64,000 nucleotides of DNA, taken from the NCBI GenBank assembly GCA_021604105.1, contig BQIW01000004.1, forward strand, positions 35,257 to 99,256. Direction: 5' to 3'. A program made the position numbers and the translations under genes. Of this stretch, positions 26,764-35,807 are shown one piece after another. This stretch comes from Nitrospirales bacterium. Lineage in GTDB: Bacteria; Nitrospirota; Nitrospiria; Nitrospirales; UBA8639. Numbering within the stretch: position 1 is the stretch's first letter; every line of letters starts with the position of its first letter. The notes below the pieces were generated by a model. The model was not told the origin of the DNA. It ran no database searches and worked only from the letters and a program-made list of their open reading frames with translations.

Positions 26764-28479
26764 TCATTTAGCTTCAACCGGCACTGACGATGCCAATGAC
26801 GTGGCTGACTTCGGACTGCCAGCTTTCAGCGTGACAAGGATGGCAAAACTCACAACCGCGTAAAACACAATAGTCACCCCCGTAATCCACCATGCCGAGT
26901 AGGCTAGAGTCGGTGTAAACGCCTCAGGCGTAAAATCGGGAACGAGGTTATACACATGGTAATATTTTCGAGTTAACGAGCGTACCGTTCCCATGAGCCC
27001 CATTGTCCAGATTGAACTAAAGGCTAGGAAAATGAGGACGAACTGGGACGCAAAATCAATTTTCCCCCATACAATCGTCCCTCGCTTAATGGCGCGGTTA
27101 TATAGCAGATAATTGACCACCGTCAGGAATACGAGAGTAAAGGCTGCAGCATTCTTCGCCGGCATGAGCGCTAATTCGCTCGCCCAGGAAGGCAGTTCGA
27201 GTTCCTCGGTGGCCAGCCCTTGAGTCGGAACAAAACCATGCGGGGTCATCCAAATCGCATCAGCAACCACAATCATCAAAAAGCCAACTTTGATCATGGT
27301 GAATGCCGACACCGTGAAATTCTTGAGACCAGGAACTTTACCAAGGATCATAGGAAGGACGACTATTATCACTAAGACAATTAACGATTGCCATTCAGGC
27401 GGAGGGAACATTTTCCATGTATATCCCATGATGGCTGGCATGAGCAGCACCACCACCGCGACGAATCCTGATATTCGGACCTGTTCAACTCCCTGTATCC
27501 GCTTTAAACTCAACCAGATATAATAGTTACTAGCCAAGAAGATAAGTCCGACCATTGCGCCTTGCATTTCAAAGAACATCGATAACTGATCGGCCATCAT
27601 GTAGGGACAAATCGAGGCATCATAGTCACAAAGCTCATAGGCTAGTAGGTAACCCATAAACGGAAGAAGCAAGAGGGCTCCTACACCAATCATGTTGCCA
27701 ACAAAGCCCATCCAATCATAATAGGCTCGCTCTTCATCCGTTTTTGATCCCATAAACATATACGCGGCAATTAACCCGGCAATAAATCCGCCAAACGTCA
27801 CATTTCCGACCAGCCGATGCAGGTTGAGGGGCATCCAGCTGAAATTAGCCATTTTGTCCCAGAGGCTGGCCGTTTGGATAAACTCTACCAAGGATAAATC
27901 TCCGGCTGCCTTAGCAGGTGTATTCATAAAGCTAGTCGGTCCGTCAATGACAAAAAGTGTCACCGTTCCAACTATATTCAGTAGGATACCAAGAGCGATG
28001 TGTCGTCCTTTCTTCGCTCCCTTCATGGAATCCCATGAATAAAAGTAGGTATACAAAATAATGGTTTCCAGGATAAACAGCAGAGGATAGATGACCGCAA
28101 ACACCAGGAAAAAATGCTTGATCAACCATGTCGAGAAATCAGGATATGTCCCGAGCAGGACAAATATGAACAAACCTCCGGTTAATGCAGTCATGCTGTA
28201 TAAAATGACTGTAACCTTAATGACTTCCTTGGCCAGACGGTCATACTTGGGATCGTTATTCTTATACCCAAGCCATTCAGCCACCACGGCAAATATCGGA
28301 GCGCCTAAAATAAACGCCGCAAATAAGATGTGAAGTTGAGCGACGACCCACACCGCCGTTCGATTTCCCGAATAGGGAAAATCCACAAGGGGAGCGTCAG
28401 GAACCTGTCCAAAGGCCACAGCCCCACCACATAGGCCCAACGCTATAACTATCCATAGACTTCGATTCAGTGTTTTCAA
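26764..28479 (-). CDS. CydA-like haem b membrane protein (second of two)
   Basis: 571 residues from TTG, with AAGGAGG ten bases upstream. Signal-like N-terminus, then about 13-14 membrane segments. It parallels the other CydA-like protein throughout: AQLHILFAAFILG, PLNLHRLVGNVTFGG, YYDWMGFVGNMIGVG, IWMTPHGF. At the place where the paralogue has MSAKMTV, this one has MPAKNAA, so the putative axial Met is replaced by Asn. No GRQPW motif and no cydB. It is transcribed before the membrane cytochrome c and Rieske genes. Role: divergent haem b subunit of an electron-transfer complex; terminal oxidase activity is unproven. Confidence 0.82.
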   Translation of the reverse strand: MKTLNRSLWIVIALGLCGGAVAFGQVPDAPLVDFPYSGNRTAVWVVAQLHILFAAFILGAPIFAVVAEWLGYKNNDPKYDRLAKEVIKVTVILYSMTALTGGLFIFVLLGTYPDFSTWLIKHFFLVFAVIYPLLFILETIILYTYFYSWDSMKGAKKGRHIALGILLNIVGTVTLFVIDGPTSFMNTPAKAAGDLSLVEFIQTASLWDKMANFSWMPLNLHRLVGNVTFGGFIAGLIAAYMFMGSKTDEERAYYDWMGFVGNMIGVGALLLLPFMGYLLAYELCDYDASICPYMMADQLSMFFEMQGAMVGLIFLASNYYIWLSLKRIQGVEQVRISGFVAVVVLLMPAIMGYTWKMFPPPEWQSLIVLVIIVVLPMILGKVPGLKNFTVSAFTMIKVGFLMIVVADAIWMTPHGFVPTQGLATEELELPSWASELALMPAKNAAAFTLVFLTVVNYLLYNRAIKRGTIVWGKIDFASQFVLIFLAFSSIWTMGLMGTVRSLTRKYYHVYNLVPDFTPEAFTPTLAYSAWWITGVTIVFYAVVSFAILVTLKAGSPKSATSLASSVPVEAK

Positions 28480-28517
28480 GGGTCCCCGCCCTCCTTATTT
28501 TTCATTCAATTCCTGTA

Positions 28518-29078
28518 TTACTCTGCCGCTTTCTCAGCCTCTCCATCAGCTGGAGCCTCGACGGCAGGAGCATCACCTCCAGGTGCTGACCCGGCTGTTC
28601 CCGCAGGAACCCATTGCTTTTTCGCAACATCATACTCCATGCCCTTGAGCCCAAAGCTAGCTTCATACGCAATGACTTTCCAGATGGCGTCCTCTGAAAG
28701 CTTGCTTTTCCACGCCTTCATTTTTGTCCCTTTAACTCCCTCAGACACCCGCCAATACCATACCGAATCCGAATAAAGTTGCATTTGCTCTGTCCGCCGG
28801 AAGTCCCGGGCACCGGCCTTAACGGGTTTCCCATCTTTTCCGTGGCAACTCGCACAATTCACATCAATATTCTGCTGACCGGTAAAAATCGCCTTACCCT
28901 CTTCCAGGACCTCTGGATTATTCCAATAGCCAGCCGGCATATGCTTATCCGCATATTCCGGTGGAGCAGGAGGAGGCGGTTGCGGGGGACCTTCGCCACC
29001 ACCACATGCTGACATCAAAAGGCCCATGACGGCCAAACCACTAACCAAAAGACTTTTTACTGTTTGAAACTCGTTCAT
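28518..29078 (-). CDS. Monohaem cytochrome c lipoprotein
   Basis: 186 residues from the ATG at 29078, with GAGGGGG upstream; the frame opens 35 codons earlier without a ribosome site. A lipoprotein signal (LMSAC, then GGGEG) and a Pro-rich spacer (PPQPPPPAPP) lead to one haem domain with CASCH (NCASCHGKDGKP). The conserved MKAWKSKLSEDAIWKV segment supplies the distal Met. The C-terminal ~30 residues are Ala/Glu-rich. First gene of the eleven-gene operon; the product should face the periplasm and shuttle electrons. Confidence 0.87.
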   Translation of the reverse strand: MNEFQTVKSLLVSGLAVMGLLMSACGGGEGPPQPPPPAPPEYADKHMPAGYWNNPEVLEEGKAIFTGQQNIDVNCASCHGKDGKPVKAGARDFRRTEQMQLYSDSVWYWRVSEGVKGTKMKAWKSKLSEDAIWKVIAYEASFGLKGMEYDVAKKQWVPAGTAGSAPGGDAPAVEAPADGEAEKAAE

Positions 29079-30042
29079 TGTTCCCCCTCGTTTACCTGAT
29101 TCTTGATTTTTCAAATTCCTCATTCCCCACCAAATGCACAGTGTTTCTATGCATAAAAAAACCACAAGTCGCTTCACATTCAATTACTTCTCCAGCTTTT
29201 CCTCATTTTTGTTCCCCCCTTACCCTCTTTTTCTCTTTCCTCTGTTTAAAGATCCCATTCATGGTCATTTCCAACAGAACCGTTACCGTGAGGGCCCCAA
29301 GCCTGTGACCAACACAGAACGACACGGCAGGGGTTGTTCAAGGTTGCCATAAGGATTAACACTGTCCTTGGATCGGCTGGGTCATACTCCACTCACTGTG
29401 TCGACTCCCACTCTCATGATTGAAAATCCCAATGATTTTTCTGGTTTTCATTGTGTAAGTGAAGAACAGGTTTGTAAAATCCATCGCTATCTGCTTTTTC
29501 ATTCCCCGAAACATCCTCATGAATATCATTCACGAAAACAACTGTGATTCCATGCCATCCCGTCATTTCAACGAATCCAACTTTTGATCAAAAAGCAACA
29601 GCTTACCTCATGAAGAGCACATCACACACGGACCGGAAAAATGGACCAACAGGGAAAGAATGGCAACCAGAACGAGGTAGGGTCTTTGCACAATCTGCCC
29701 TTACCCTACATCCCTTCAGTGTTCGTAAGTCCTCACATTTCTTTCAATGAAAATACCTTGGCTACCTTTCAAAAATATTTGGGCTGCATAGGTCTCATGG
29801 CCCAAAAAAGTTCAGGACTTCTATCACAGTCAGAAGCCAACCGTCAATTATTTCTTCGGTTCTTGCGCGGTGTTTACCACTCACCATGCTTGTGTTGGCA
29901 GAAGTTAAACATACCGGTCTATGAGTCGAGAGAAAAAGAAATTTCCCCTTACAACTAGAGTCCGGACAAGAAAAACCTGCTTTGGATTATATGGATGTTT
30001 TCAAACGTTGAAGGGATAGCACTGCTTGCGGAAATCGTTTCG
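29079..30042. other. Long intergenic region upstream of the respiratory operon
   Basis: 964 bases with no accepted gene. A 105-codon plus-strand frame (29641-29958) has no ribosome site and no recognisable feature. The operon promoter should lie within the first few hundred bases, but no convincing sigma-70 or sigma-54 pattern was found. Size and position make it a plausible site for regulation or a small RNA. Confidence 0.4.
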
Positions 30043-30390
30043 TTAAGAGCCTGACTCGGGCTTCTTCCACTTTTGCGCCCAATCCTCCCACGATCGACCA
30101 AACGCCGTATCTTGCCCTGAAAATACGATCCCAGCCACCTCTTGGTATGTAACCATACGAGGATGCTGATCTCCTGGCAAAAATAGCTTAATATACGGCT
30201 GAGGAGCCTCCTCCTGACGATCAAACACAAAACCTACAACCTGCTCCCCTGTTTGGAGTTGAATCGTCACATCGCCTCGATAATCAAATACTCGATCCAT
30301 GGCTTCGTGCAATTCTTCCTCATTCGAAGGTTGGAGAACCCGACCTTCCCATGATTGAGGGGTACCTGTTGAGGACTCATCTAAACCCAT
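30043..30390 (-). CDS. Small protein with LSm/SH3-like core, downstream of hpnH
   Basis: 115 residues, AAAGGG before the ATG. The central part has the strand pattern of a small barrel (DVTIQLQTGEQVVGFVFDR, then YIKLFLPGD, MVTYQEVAGIVF), reminiscent of LSm/Hfq-like or SH3-like folds; the fold call is inference. The C-terminus is Trp-rich (RSWEDWAQKWKK). No signal or membrane segment. It lies 93 bases after hpnH on the same strand, so a role in hopanoid metabolism or its control is possible. Not otherwise recognised. Confidence 0.7.
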   Translation of the reverse strand: MGLDESSTGTPQSWEGRVLQPSNEEELHEAMDRVFDYRGDVTIQLQTGEQVVGFVFDRQEEAPQPYIKLFLPGDQHPRMVTYQEVAGIVFSGQDTAFGRSWEDWAQKWKKPESGS

Positions 30391-30483
30391 GATGACCCTT
30401 TATTTTCAGCCACACGTTGAGACAATTACCAGAGGACCCGGAATCGAGAAAAGGGAAAAGAAAAAAACAAAGAAGAAGAGGCC

Positions 30484-31500
30484 TTACACCGCATTAGGAA
30501 ACAGGGTCGCCCTGACGGTCCCCAAAAACCCACTCCATGAACTGAAGGTATCCTGCACGGCAGAGGCTTCATACCCACAGTGCACCATACAATCACGACA
30601 TTGTTCATGTCGTCCCGTCCCATAACGCTCCCATTCCGTTTCTTCCATTAATTCCCGAAAAGTGGATACATATCCATCCTGCAATAAATAACAGGGGCGC
30701 TGCCATCCGAAAATATTGTATGTGGGATTCCCCCAAGGGGTGCACTCATACTCGCGTTTTCCCATCAGAAATTCAAGGAATAATGGAGACTGATTAAACT
30801 GCCACGTACGTTTTCGTTTAGCCAGTAATTGCGCAAATAACGAATGCGTCCGATCACGACTCAAGAAACTATGCTGATCTGGAGCCTTTTCATAACTATA
30901 CCCTGGAGAGATCATCATGCCTTCTACACCCAGCTCCATCATTTCATCAAAAAATTTCCTGACACGGGCAGGCGCCGCATCATTAAATAAAGTCGTATTG
31001 GTCGTCACCCGAAAACCTTTGGCCAAAGCGGCTTTAATGGCTTTCACGGCAACGTCATAGACGCCATCTCGACAAACGGCATGATCATGCTCTTCCTTAA
31101 GACCATCCATATGTATGCTAAATGTGAGGTATTTTGAGGGAGTATAGTCCTGTAATTTTCGTTCAAGCAGAATGGCATTCGTACAGAGGTAAACATATTT
31201 CTTTCGCTTCACAAGCCCTTCGGCAATGGCTGGCATTTCAGGATGAATCAGAGGCTCCCCTCCAGGAATACTCACAATGGGCGCCCCACATTCATCAGCG
31301 GCAGTCCAACATTGCTCAGGTGTCAGACGCCGATTTAAAATATGATCAGGGTATTGGATTTTTCCACACCCTGCACATTCCAGATTGCAACGAAAGAGGG
31401 GTTCTAGCATGAGTACGAGGGGATATCGCTTCACACCCCGTAAGTGCTTTGAGAGGGCATAATGAGCTACGGTATACATTTGAGACACAGGTACCGACAT
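30484..31500 (-). CDS. hpnH: Adenosyl-hopene transferase HpnH (radical SAM)
   Basis: 338 residues. The radical-SAM cluster motif is CNLECAGC (CxxxCxxC) near residue 38-45 in LEPLFRCNLECAGC, followed by PGGEPLIHPE. A C-terminal Cys cluster (CRDCMVHCGYE) matches the SPASM-like tail of HpnH. It joins the 5'-deoxyadenosyl group to diploptene, the first step of extended (C35) hopanoid synthesis. It belongs with shc and hpnG of this block; the hopene substrate is made by the cyclase at 40722-42902. AGGGAG lies upstream of the ATG. Confidence 0.93.
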   Translation of the reverse strand: MSVPVSQMYTVAHYALSKHLRGVKRYPLVLMLEPLFRCNLECAGCGKIQYPDHILNRRLTPEQCWTAADECGAPIVSIPGGEPLIHPEMPAIAEGLVKRKKYVYLCTNAILLERKLQDYTPSKYLTFSIHMDGLKEEHDHAVCRDGVYDVAVKAIKAALAKGFRVTTNTTLFNDAAPARVRKFFDEMMELGVEGMMISPGYSYEKAPDQHSFLSRDRTHSLFAQLLAKRKRTWQFNQSPLFLEFLMGKREYECTPWGNPTYNIFGWQRPCYLLQDGYVSTFRELMEETEWERYGTGRHEQCRDCMVHCGYEASAVQDTFSSWSGFLGTVRATLFPNAV

Positions 31501-31600
31501 GGTTATTTTACTCCCTGTAGATTTTCACCACACTTCAAGAGCCTTTACTCCAATTCCCTGACATAAATCCTAATTCCAAGGCCCGGCTTAAGCGGAATAA

Positions 31601-31676
31601 TGGAGGCGCCGAGCGGGTTCGAACCGCTGAATCGCAGTTTTGCAGACTGCTCCCTTAGCCACTTGGGTACGGCGCC
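31601..31676 (-). tRNA. tRNA-Cys (GCA)
   Basis: Cloverleaf on the minus strand: acceptor GGCGCCG/CGGCGCC, anticodon loop CTGCAAA giving GCA, T-arm CGGTTCGAACCCG, encoded CCA. 76 bases, set between ispG and hpnH. Confidence 0.95.
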
Positions 31677-31765
31677 TTTACGGGGTCATTATAAGAAGTC
31701 TATTTTATCTTGTACAAGAGAATGCCTGGCTTTCTTTTTCTTCAGTCCTCAATAGGCTGGAATTA

Positions 31766-32965
31766 TTACTGCCGAGGCAATACGGGAAGCTCTTTGGAGA
31801 TAGATCGTATCGGGCTTAAGGAAAGATCTTCCATTGGGGAATGATGAATGGAAATGCCATCAGGCGTCTCATGAATATTGTTGACGCTCGGGGATTGATC
31901 ACCCTGCTCTTTGGCCATCAACTCCACTTCCTCAACCAAAGTTTGAAGGAGCTCTTCAGATGGCACACGCTTGTATAATTTCCCTTTTTTAAACAGAATT
32001 CCTACGCCTTGGCCCCCGGCAATTCCAATATCAGCTTCTTTCCCTTCCCCAATTCCGTTCACGACACAACCTAAGACGGATACGGTGATTGGGGTGGTGA
32101 TATGTCCCAGTCGATGCTCTAATTCGCTAGCCATTTTTACCACATCAATTTCCACTCGCCCACATGTCGGACAAGCAATCACATTCACTCCACGATGACG
32201 GAGCTCCAACGATTTCAGGATTTCAAATCCAACCTTGACTTCTTCCACCGGATCGGCCGCTAAAGAGACCCGAAGAGTATCGCCGATACCCTGAGAAAGC
32301 AGCCAACCTAACCCAATCGCTGATTTTACCGCACCGGTCATCACGGTTCCTGCTTCAGTAATGCCGATATGCAATGGATAATTAGCTTGCTGAGCAAACA
32401 ACCAATAGGCATCCATCGCCATATGCACATCAGAGGCCTTCAGGGACACCTTCATATTGGTAAACCCAACATCCTCCAACGCATGAACAGCATTCAACGC
32501 CGACTCGGCAAGTGCTTCTGCCGTGGGATAGCCGTATTTTTCAAGAAGATGCTTCTCTAAGGATCCCCCATTCACCCCAATTCTGAGTGGAATGCCGTTG
32601 TCATTGACCGCCTGAATCACCTCTTCGGTCTTCCACCAGGGCCCAATATTCCCTGGATTAATACGGACACAATCCACAACCTTAGCGGCTTTTAGAGCAA
32701 GACGATGGTCAAAATGGATATCCGCAATTAACGGTGTGGTCATTTGGGATTTAATTTTGGGAAGCGCATCAGCCGCTTCCATATCGGGCACGGCTACCCT
32801 AATTAATTCACATCCAGCTTTCTCTAACCGGTGAATTTGCTCCAAAGTTCCAGCCACGTCCCTCGGATGAGGAATCGTCATAGACTGGACGGAAATGGGG
32901 GCATCGCCCCCAATTTTAACCGGCCCAACCTGGATTTGTTTGGTTTTTCGTCGAGAAATATACAC
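31766..32965 (-). CDS. ispG: 4-hydroxy-3-methylbut-2-en-1-yl diphosphate synthase IspG
   Basis: 399 residues from GTG, nine bases after the dxs stop. The N-terminal TIM-barrel has IGGDAPISVQSMT, LIADIHFDHRLA and INPGNIG. The [4Fe-4S] ligands lie in IACPTCGRVEID and SVLGCVVNGIGEGKEADIG. This is the penultimate MEP-pathway step, making HMBDP from MEcPP. The last ~40 residues are a low-complexity tail (HETPDGISIHHSP). Coupled with dxs it supplies isoprenoids for the hopanoid genes around it. No clear ribosome site at the GTG; translation may depend on dxs. Confidence 0.95.
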   Translation of the reverse strand: MYISRRKTKQIQVGPVKIGGDAPISVQSMTIPHPRDVAGTLEQIHRLEKAGCELIRVAVPDMEAADALPKIKSQMTTPLIADIHFDHRLALKAAKVVDCVRINPGNIGPWWKTEEVIQAVNDNGIPLRIGVNGGSLEKHLLEKYGYPTAEALAESALNAVHALEDVGFTNMKVSLKASDVHMAMDAYWLFAQQANYPLHIGITEAGTVMTGAVKSAIGLGWLLSQGIGDTLRVSLAADPVEEVKVGFEILKSLELRHRGVNVIACPTCGRVEIDVVKMASELEHRLGHITTPITVSVLGCVVNGIGEGKEADIGIAGGQGVGILFKKGKLYKRVPSEELLQTLVEEVELMAKEQGDQSPSVNNIHETPDGISIHHSPMEDLSLSPIRSISKELPVLPRQ

Positions 32966-32974
32966 GAGAATAAA

Positions 32975-34870
32975 CTAACGTATCACTGCTTGCAGGGAAA
33001 CCCGATCATGCAACGCCTTTGCCTGATCATAAATCCCATCTGCCGTGAGGCCATACTTTTCCCGGAGCAAATCCTGAGGCCCTTGCTCAATGTACCAATC
33101 TGGCAATCCGAGCACTTTAGTCGGCATACTCCAACATTCTTCCTCGGATAAAAACTCTAGTACAGCTGATCCAAACCCGCCCATTCGGCACCCCTCTTCA
33201 ACTGTAATCAAGCATTTCACTTTTTTGGCAATTTCTCGAATAAGGGTTTTATCTAGAGGCTTCACAAACCGTGCATTAATAACAGCCACCGACACGCCTT
33301 CTTCTTGTAACCGCTCAGCCGCTTTCATCGCCTCCGAAACCATCACACCAATTGCAATAATCGCCACGTCTTGCCCATCAGACAACAGCTCACCCTGGCC
33401 GATTGAAAGAGGAATCGGCTGAGAATCTAAAGGCACCCCCAAGCTACTGCCGCGAGGATATCGAACCGAAACCGGACCATCATGCACCAATCCAGTTTGG
33501 ACCATATGTTGAAGTTCATTTTCATCTTTTGGGGCCATAATTACCATATTGGGAACATGGCGCAGAAACGCAAAATCAAACGCCCCATGATGGGTCGTTC
33601 CATCTTCGGCCACCAATCCTCCCCGATCAATGCAAAAGGTCACGGGAAGATTTTGGGTTGCCACATCATGCACAACCTGGTCGTAGGCCCGTTGAAGAAA
33701 GGTCGAATACATACAGATAACCGGCCTCATATTATCTGCGGCGAGGCCGGCCGCATACGTCACTGCATGCTGCTCAGCAATCCCGACATCAATCAAACGG
33801 GAGGGAAACTCTTTTTCAAACTCAGACATTCCCGTTCCCTCACACATCGCAGCCGTAATGACCACCACCCGACTATCTTTTTTGGCTTGACGAATCAGTG
33901 TTTTAGCAGCGATAGAACTATATGATGGGTGACCGGGCTTTTTCATTGGTTGCCCAGTCTTCGAATCAAATGGTGAGCAGGCATGAAACCAAACCGGATT
34001 TTTCATGGCCGGCTGAAAGCCTAATCCTTTTTTGGTAATCACATGCAGGAGAGTTGGCCCTTTTAATTTCAAAACATTCTCCAACGTCGGAAGTAAATGC
34101 TCAAAATTGTGCCCATCAATTGGACCTACATATCGAAACCCTAATTCTTCAAATAGCAAACCGGGCAACAGGAAACCTTTGGCCAGCTCTTCGGCCCGAA
34201 TCGCCATTCGCTTGACGGGTTCTCCAATTTGGGGAATGGTTTCCAGAAGTTGGGAGGTTTCCTCACGAAGTCTTGTGTAGAACTCACCGGTAAAGGTCCG
34301 ATTAAGATAGGCGGAAATAGCCCCGACATTTCTGGAAATTGACATTTGGTTATCATTCAGGATCACCACACAATCCCGCCCCATATCTCCGGCATGCTGC
34401 AACCCTTCCAATGTCATACCAGCTGTGAGGGCCCCGTCTCCTACGACGCAAACTACCTTATTGGACTTCCCTAATTGCTCACGAGCTTCCACAAACCCTA
34501 CGGCAGCGGACACCCCGGTTCCGGCATGTCCGGCATTAAACGTGTCATAGATGCTTTCTTCTCGTTTACAAAATCCGCTTATTCCCCCAAATTGGCGAAC
34601 CGTATGAAATTGTTCACGACGACCCGTTAATAATTTATGTGTGTAAGCCTGATTACTGGTATCCCAAACGATTTTATCGTCTGGCGTATTCAATAAATAC
34701 TGCAAAGCCACCGTCAACTCCACCACACCTAAATTGGAAGCTAAATGTCCGCCCACATGGGAGATCACTTCTATAATGAGTTCCCGAATTTCCTGACAAA
34801 GCTCAGGAAATTGGTCTCGAGAAAGTTGCTTTAAATCTGCTGGACTTTCAATCCTTTTTAGCAAGGACAT
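32975..34870 (-). CDS. dxs: 1-deoxy-D-xylulose-5-phosphate synthase Dxs
   Basis: 631 residues, typical length. The thiamine-diphosphate motif is GDGALTAGMTLEGLQHAG...NDN, the substrate region is HVGGHLASNLG, and the pyrimidine-binding domain has GIAEQHAVTYAAGLA with the catalytic Glu. It condenses pyruvate and glyceraldehyde 3-phosphate, the first step of the MEP pathway. Followed by ispG after nine bases. The gene is co-directional with the hopanoid and Mla genes upstream, after a 151-base gap. Confidence 0.97.
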   Translation of the reverse strand: MSLLKRIESPADLKQLSRDQFPELCQEIRELIIEVISHVGGHLASNLGVVELTVALQYLLNTPDDKIVWDTSNQAYTHKLLTGRREQFHTVRQFGGISGFCKREESIYDTFNAGHAGTGVSAAVGFVEAREQLGKSNKVVCVVGDGALTAGMTLEGLQHAGDMGRDCVVILNDNQMSISRNVGAISAYLNRTFTGEFYTRLREETSQLLETIPQIGEPVKRMAIRAEELAKGFLLPGLLFEELGFRYVGPIDGHNFEHLLPTLENVLKLKGPTLLHVITKKGLGFQPAMKNPVWFHACSPFDSKTGQPMKKPGHPSYSSIAAKTLIRQAKKDSRVVVITAAMCEGTGMSEFEKEFPSRLIDVGIAEQHAVTYAAGLAADNMRPVICMYSTFLQRAYDQVVHDVATQNLPVTFCIDRGGLVAEDGTTHHGAFDFAFLRHVPNMVIMAPKDENELQHMVQTGLVHDGPVSVRYPRGSSLGVPLDSQPIPLSIGQGELLSDGQDVAIIAIGVMVSEAMKAAERLQEEGVSVAVINARFVKPLDKTLIREIAKKVKCLITVEEGCRMGGFGSAVLEFLSEEECWSMPTKVLGLPDWYIEQGPQDLLREKYGLTADGIYDQAKALHDRVSLQAVIR

Positions 34871-35021
34871 TGCGCATCCTTTCTTGAAGAATGTAACGTG
34901 ATGATAGGGGAATAACTAAAAATGTCCAAAATCCGACATGATCAACCAAAATCTTCCCATAGCTACTATTGCCTGTCAAGCATTTGCCTAACTTTAAGGA
35001 TGAACATTGGATCGGTCCACT

Positions 35022-35807
35022 TCACTCCTGACCGAGGATCTCCTGAAGCAAGGCCTGGGCTTCCGGTCGATGAATCCGCTCCCATATCCATCGCTTTTTA
35101 AGAGGTGGTGTGTTAACGACCTGCCTCAGCTCCCTCACCGCTTCTAAAGTTTGCTCCTGTTTCAGGTACCATTTTGCAAGATCAAGCCTTGCCGGTGCAT
35201 ATTCACTATCGAGAGAAACCGCCTTCTTCAGGTGATCTCCGGCTACGGTCTGATCCCCTCCAAACATCCAAGGTAATTCCTCATAAATCCGCCCCAGCAT
35301 ATGGTGAGCCTGAACATTTTGCCCATCAAGCTCCAAAACCCGATTCACATGTTCCTTTAATTCCTGAAGCGTTAATGCCGCCGAAACCAAACCCTCCAGC
35401 TCCGCGGCACTCCCAATATTGGCGGCATATAAAAAATGGGCATCTGCAGAAGTCTCGCGAAGATCAAGGGCTTTTCTGGCGATACGGGCTCCCTCCTGAA
35501 ACGCTGCCAACTTCTGCTCCCGATCAACATATACCCCGTAACCCAGATCGAGATACAAACCGGCCATCCGAAGCAAGCGCGCGAGGTCGGCTGAATTGGC
35601 AGCCCCTTCCCTCACCAAAGTCTCCAGCTCCCTTTCCAGACTCTGGGGATATTGGTGATGGGTTGAATCCTCCCCCTGCAAAGCCCAAGAAGGGAGAACG
35701 TGGATTCCTACCATTAGTGAGAGTAACCCTATACGCATGAATACACTCATATCATTGGATCTTGTCAGGACATGTTTTTTGCAGAACCGATTGAGGATAA
35801 TCTGCAT
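35022..35807 (-). CDS. Periplasmic TPR protein
   Basis: 261 residues from the ATG at 35807, which overlaps the stop of the outer-membrane gene in TGATG, favouring coupling. An internal ATG at 35750 would place the hydrophobic signal (MRIGLLSLMVGIHVLPSWALQ) at the very front. TPR-like helices follow (ADLARLLRMAGLYLDLGYG, ADAHFLYAANIGSAAELEG, VQAHHMLGRIYEELPWMFGG, ALTLQELKEHVNRVLELDG). The pattern GGDQTVAGDHLKKAV recalls TRAP-associated TatT proteins. It may assist the Mla/outer-membrane machinery next to it; inferred. Confidence 0.75.
   Translation of the reverse strand: MQIILNRFCKKHVLTRSNDMSVFMRIGLLSLMVGIHVLPSWALQGEDSTHHQYPQSLERELETLVREGAANSADLARLLRMAGLYLDLGYGVYVDREQKLAAFQEGARIARKALDLRETSADAHFLYAANIGSAAELEGLVSAALTLQELKEHVNRVLELDGQNVQAHHMLGRIYEELPWMFGGDQTVAGDHLKKAVSLDSEYAPARLDLAKWYLKQEQTLEAVRELRQVVNTPPLKKRWIWERIHRPEAQALLQEILGQE

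Noticed and set aside
20979..28479. Reading of the two CydA-like genes as a normal cytochrome bd oxidase
   Set aside because: cydB is missing and the GRQPW region of the oxygen site could not be found in either protein.
29641..29958. 105-codon plus-strand frame
   Set aside because: No ribosome site, mixed composition and no domain; kept only as part of the intergenic note.
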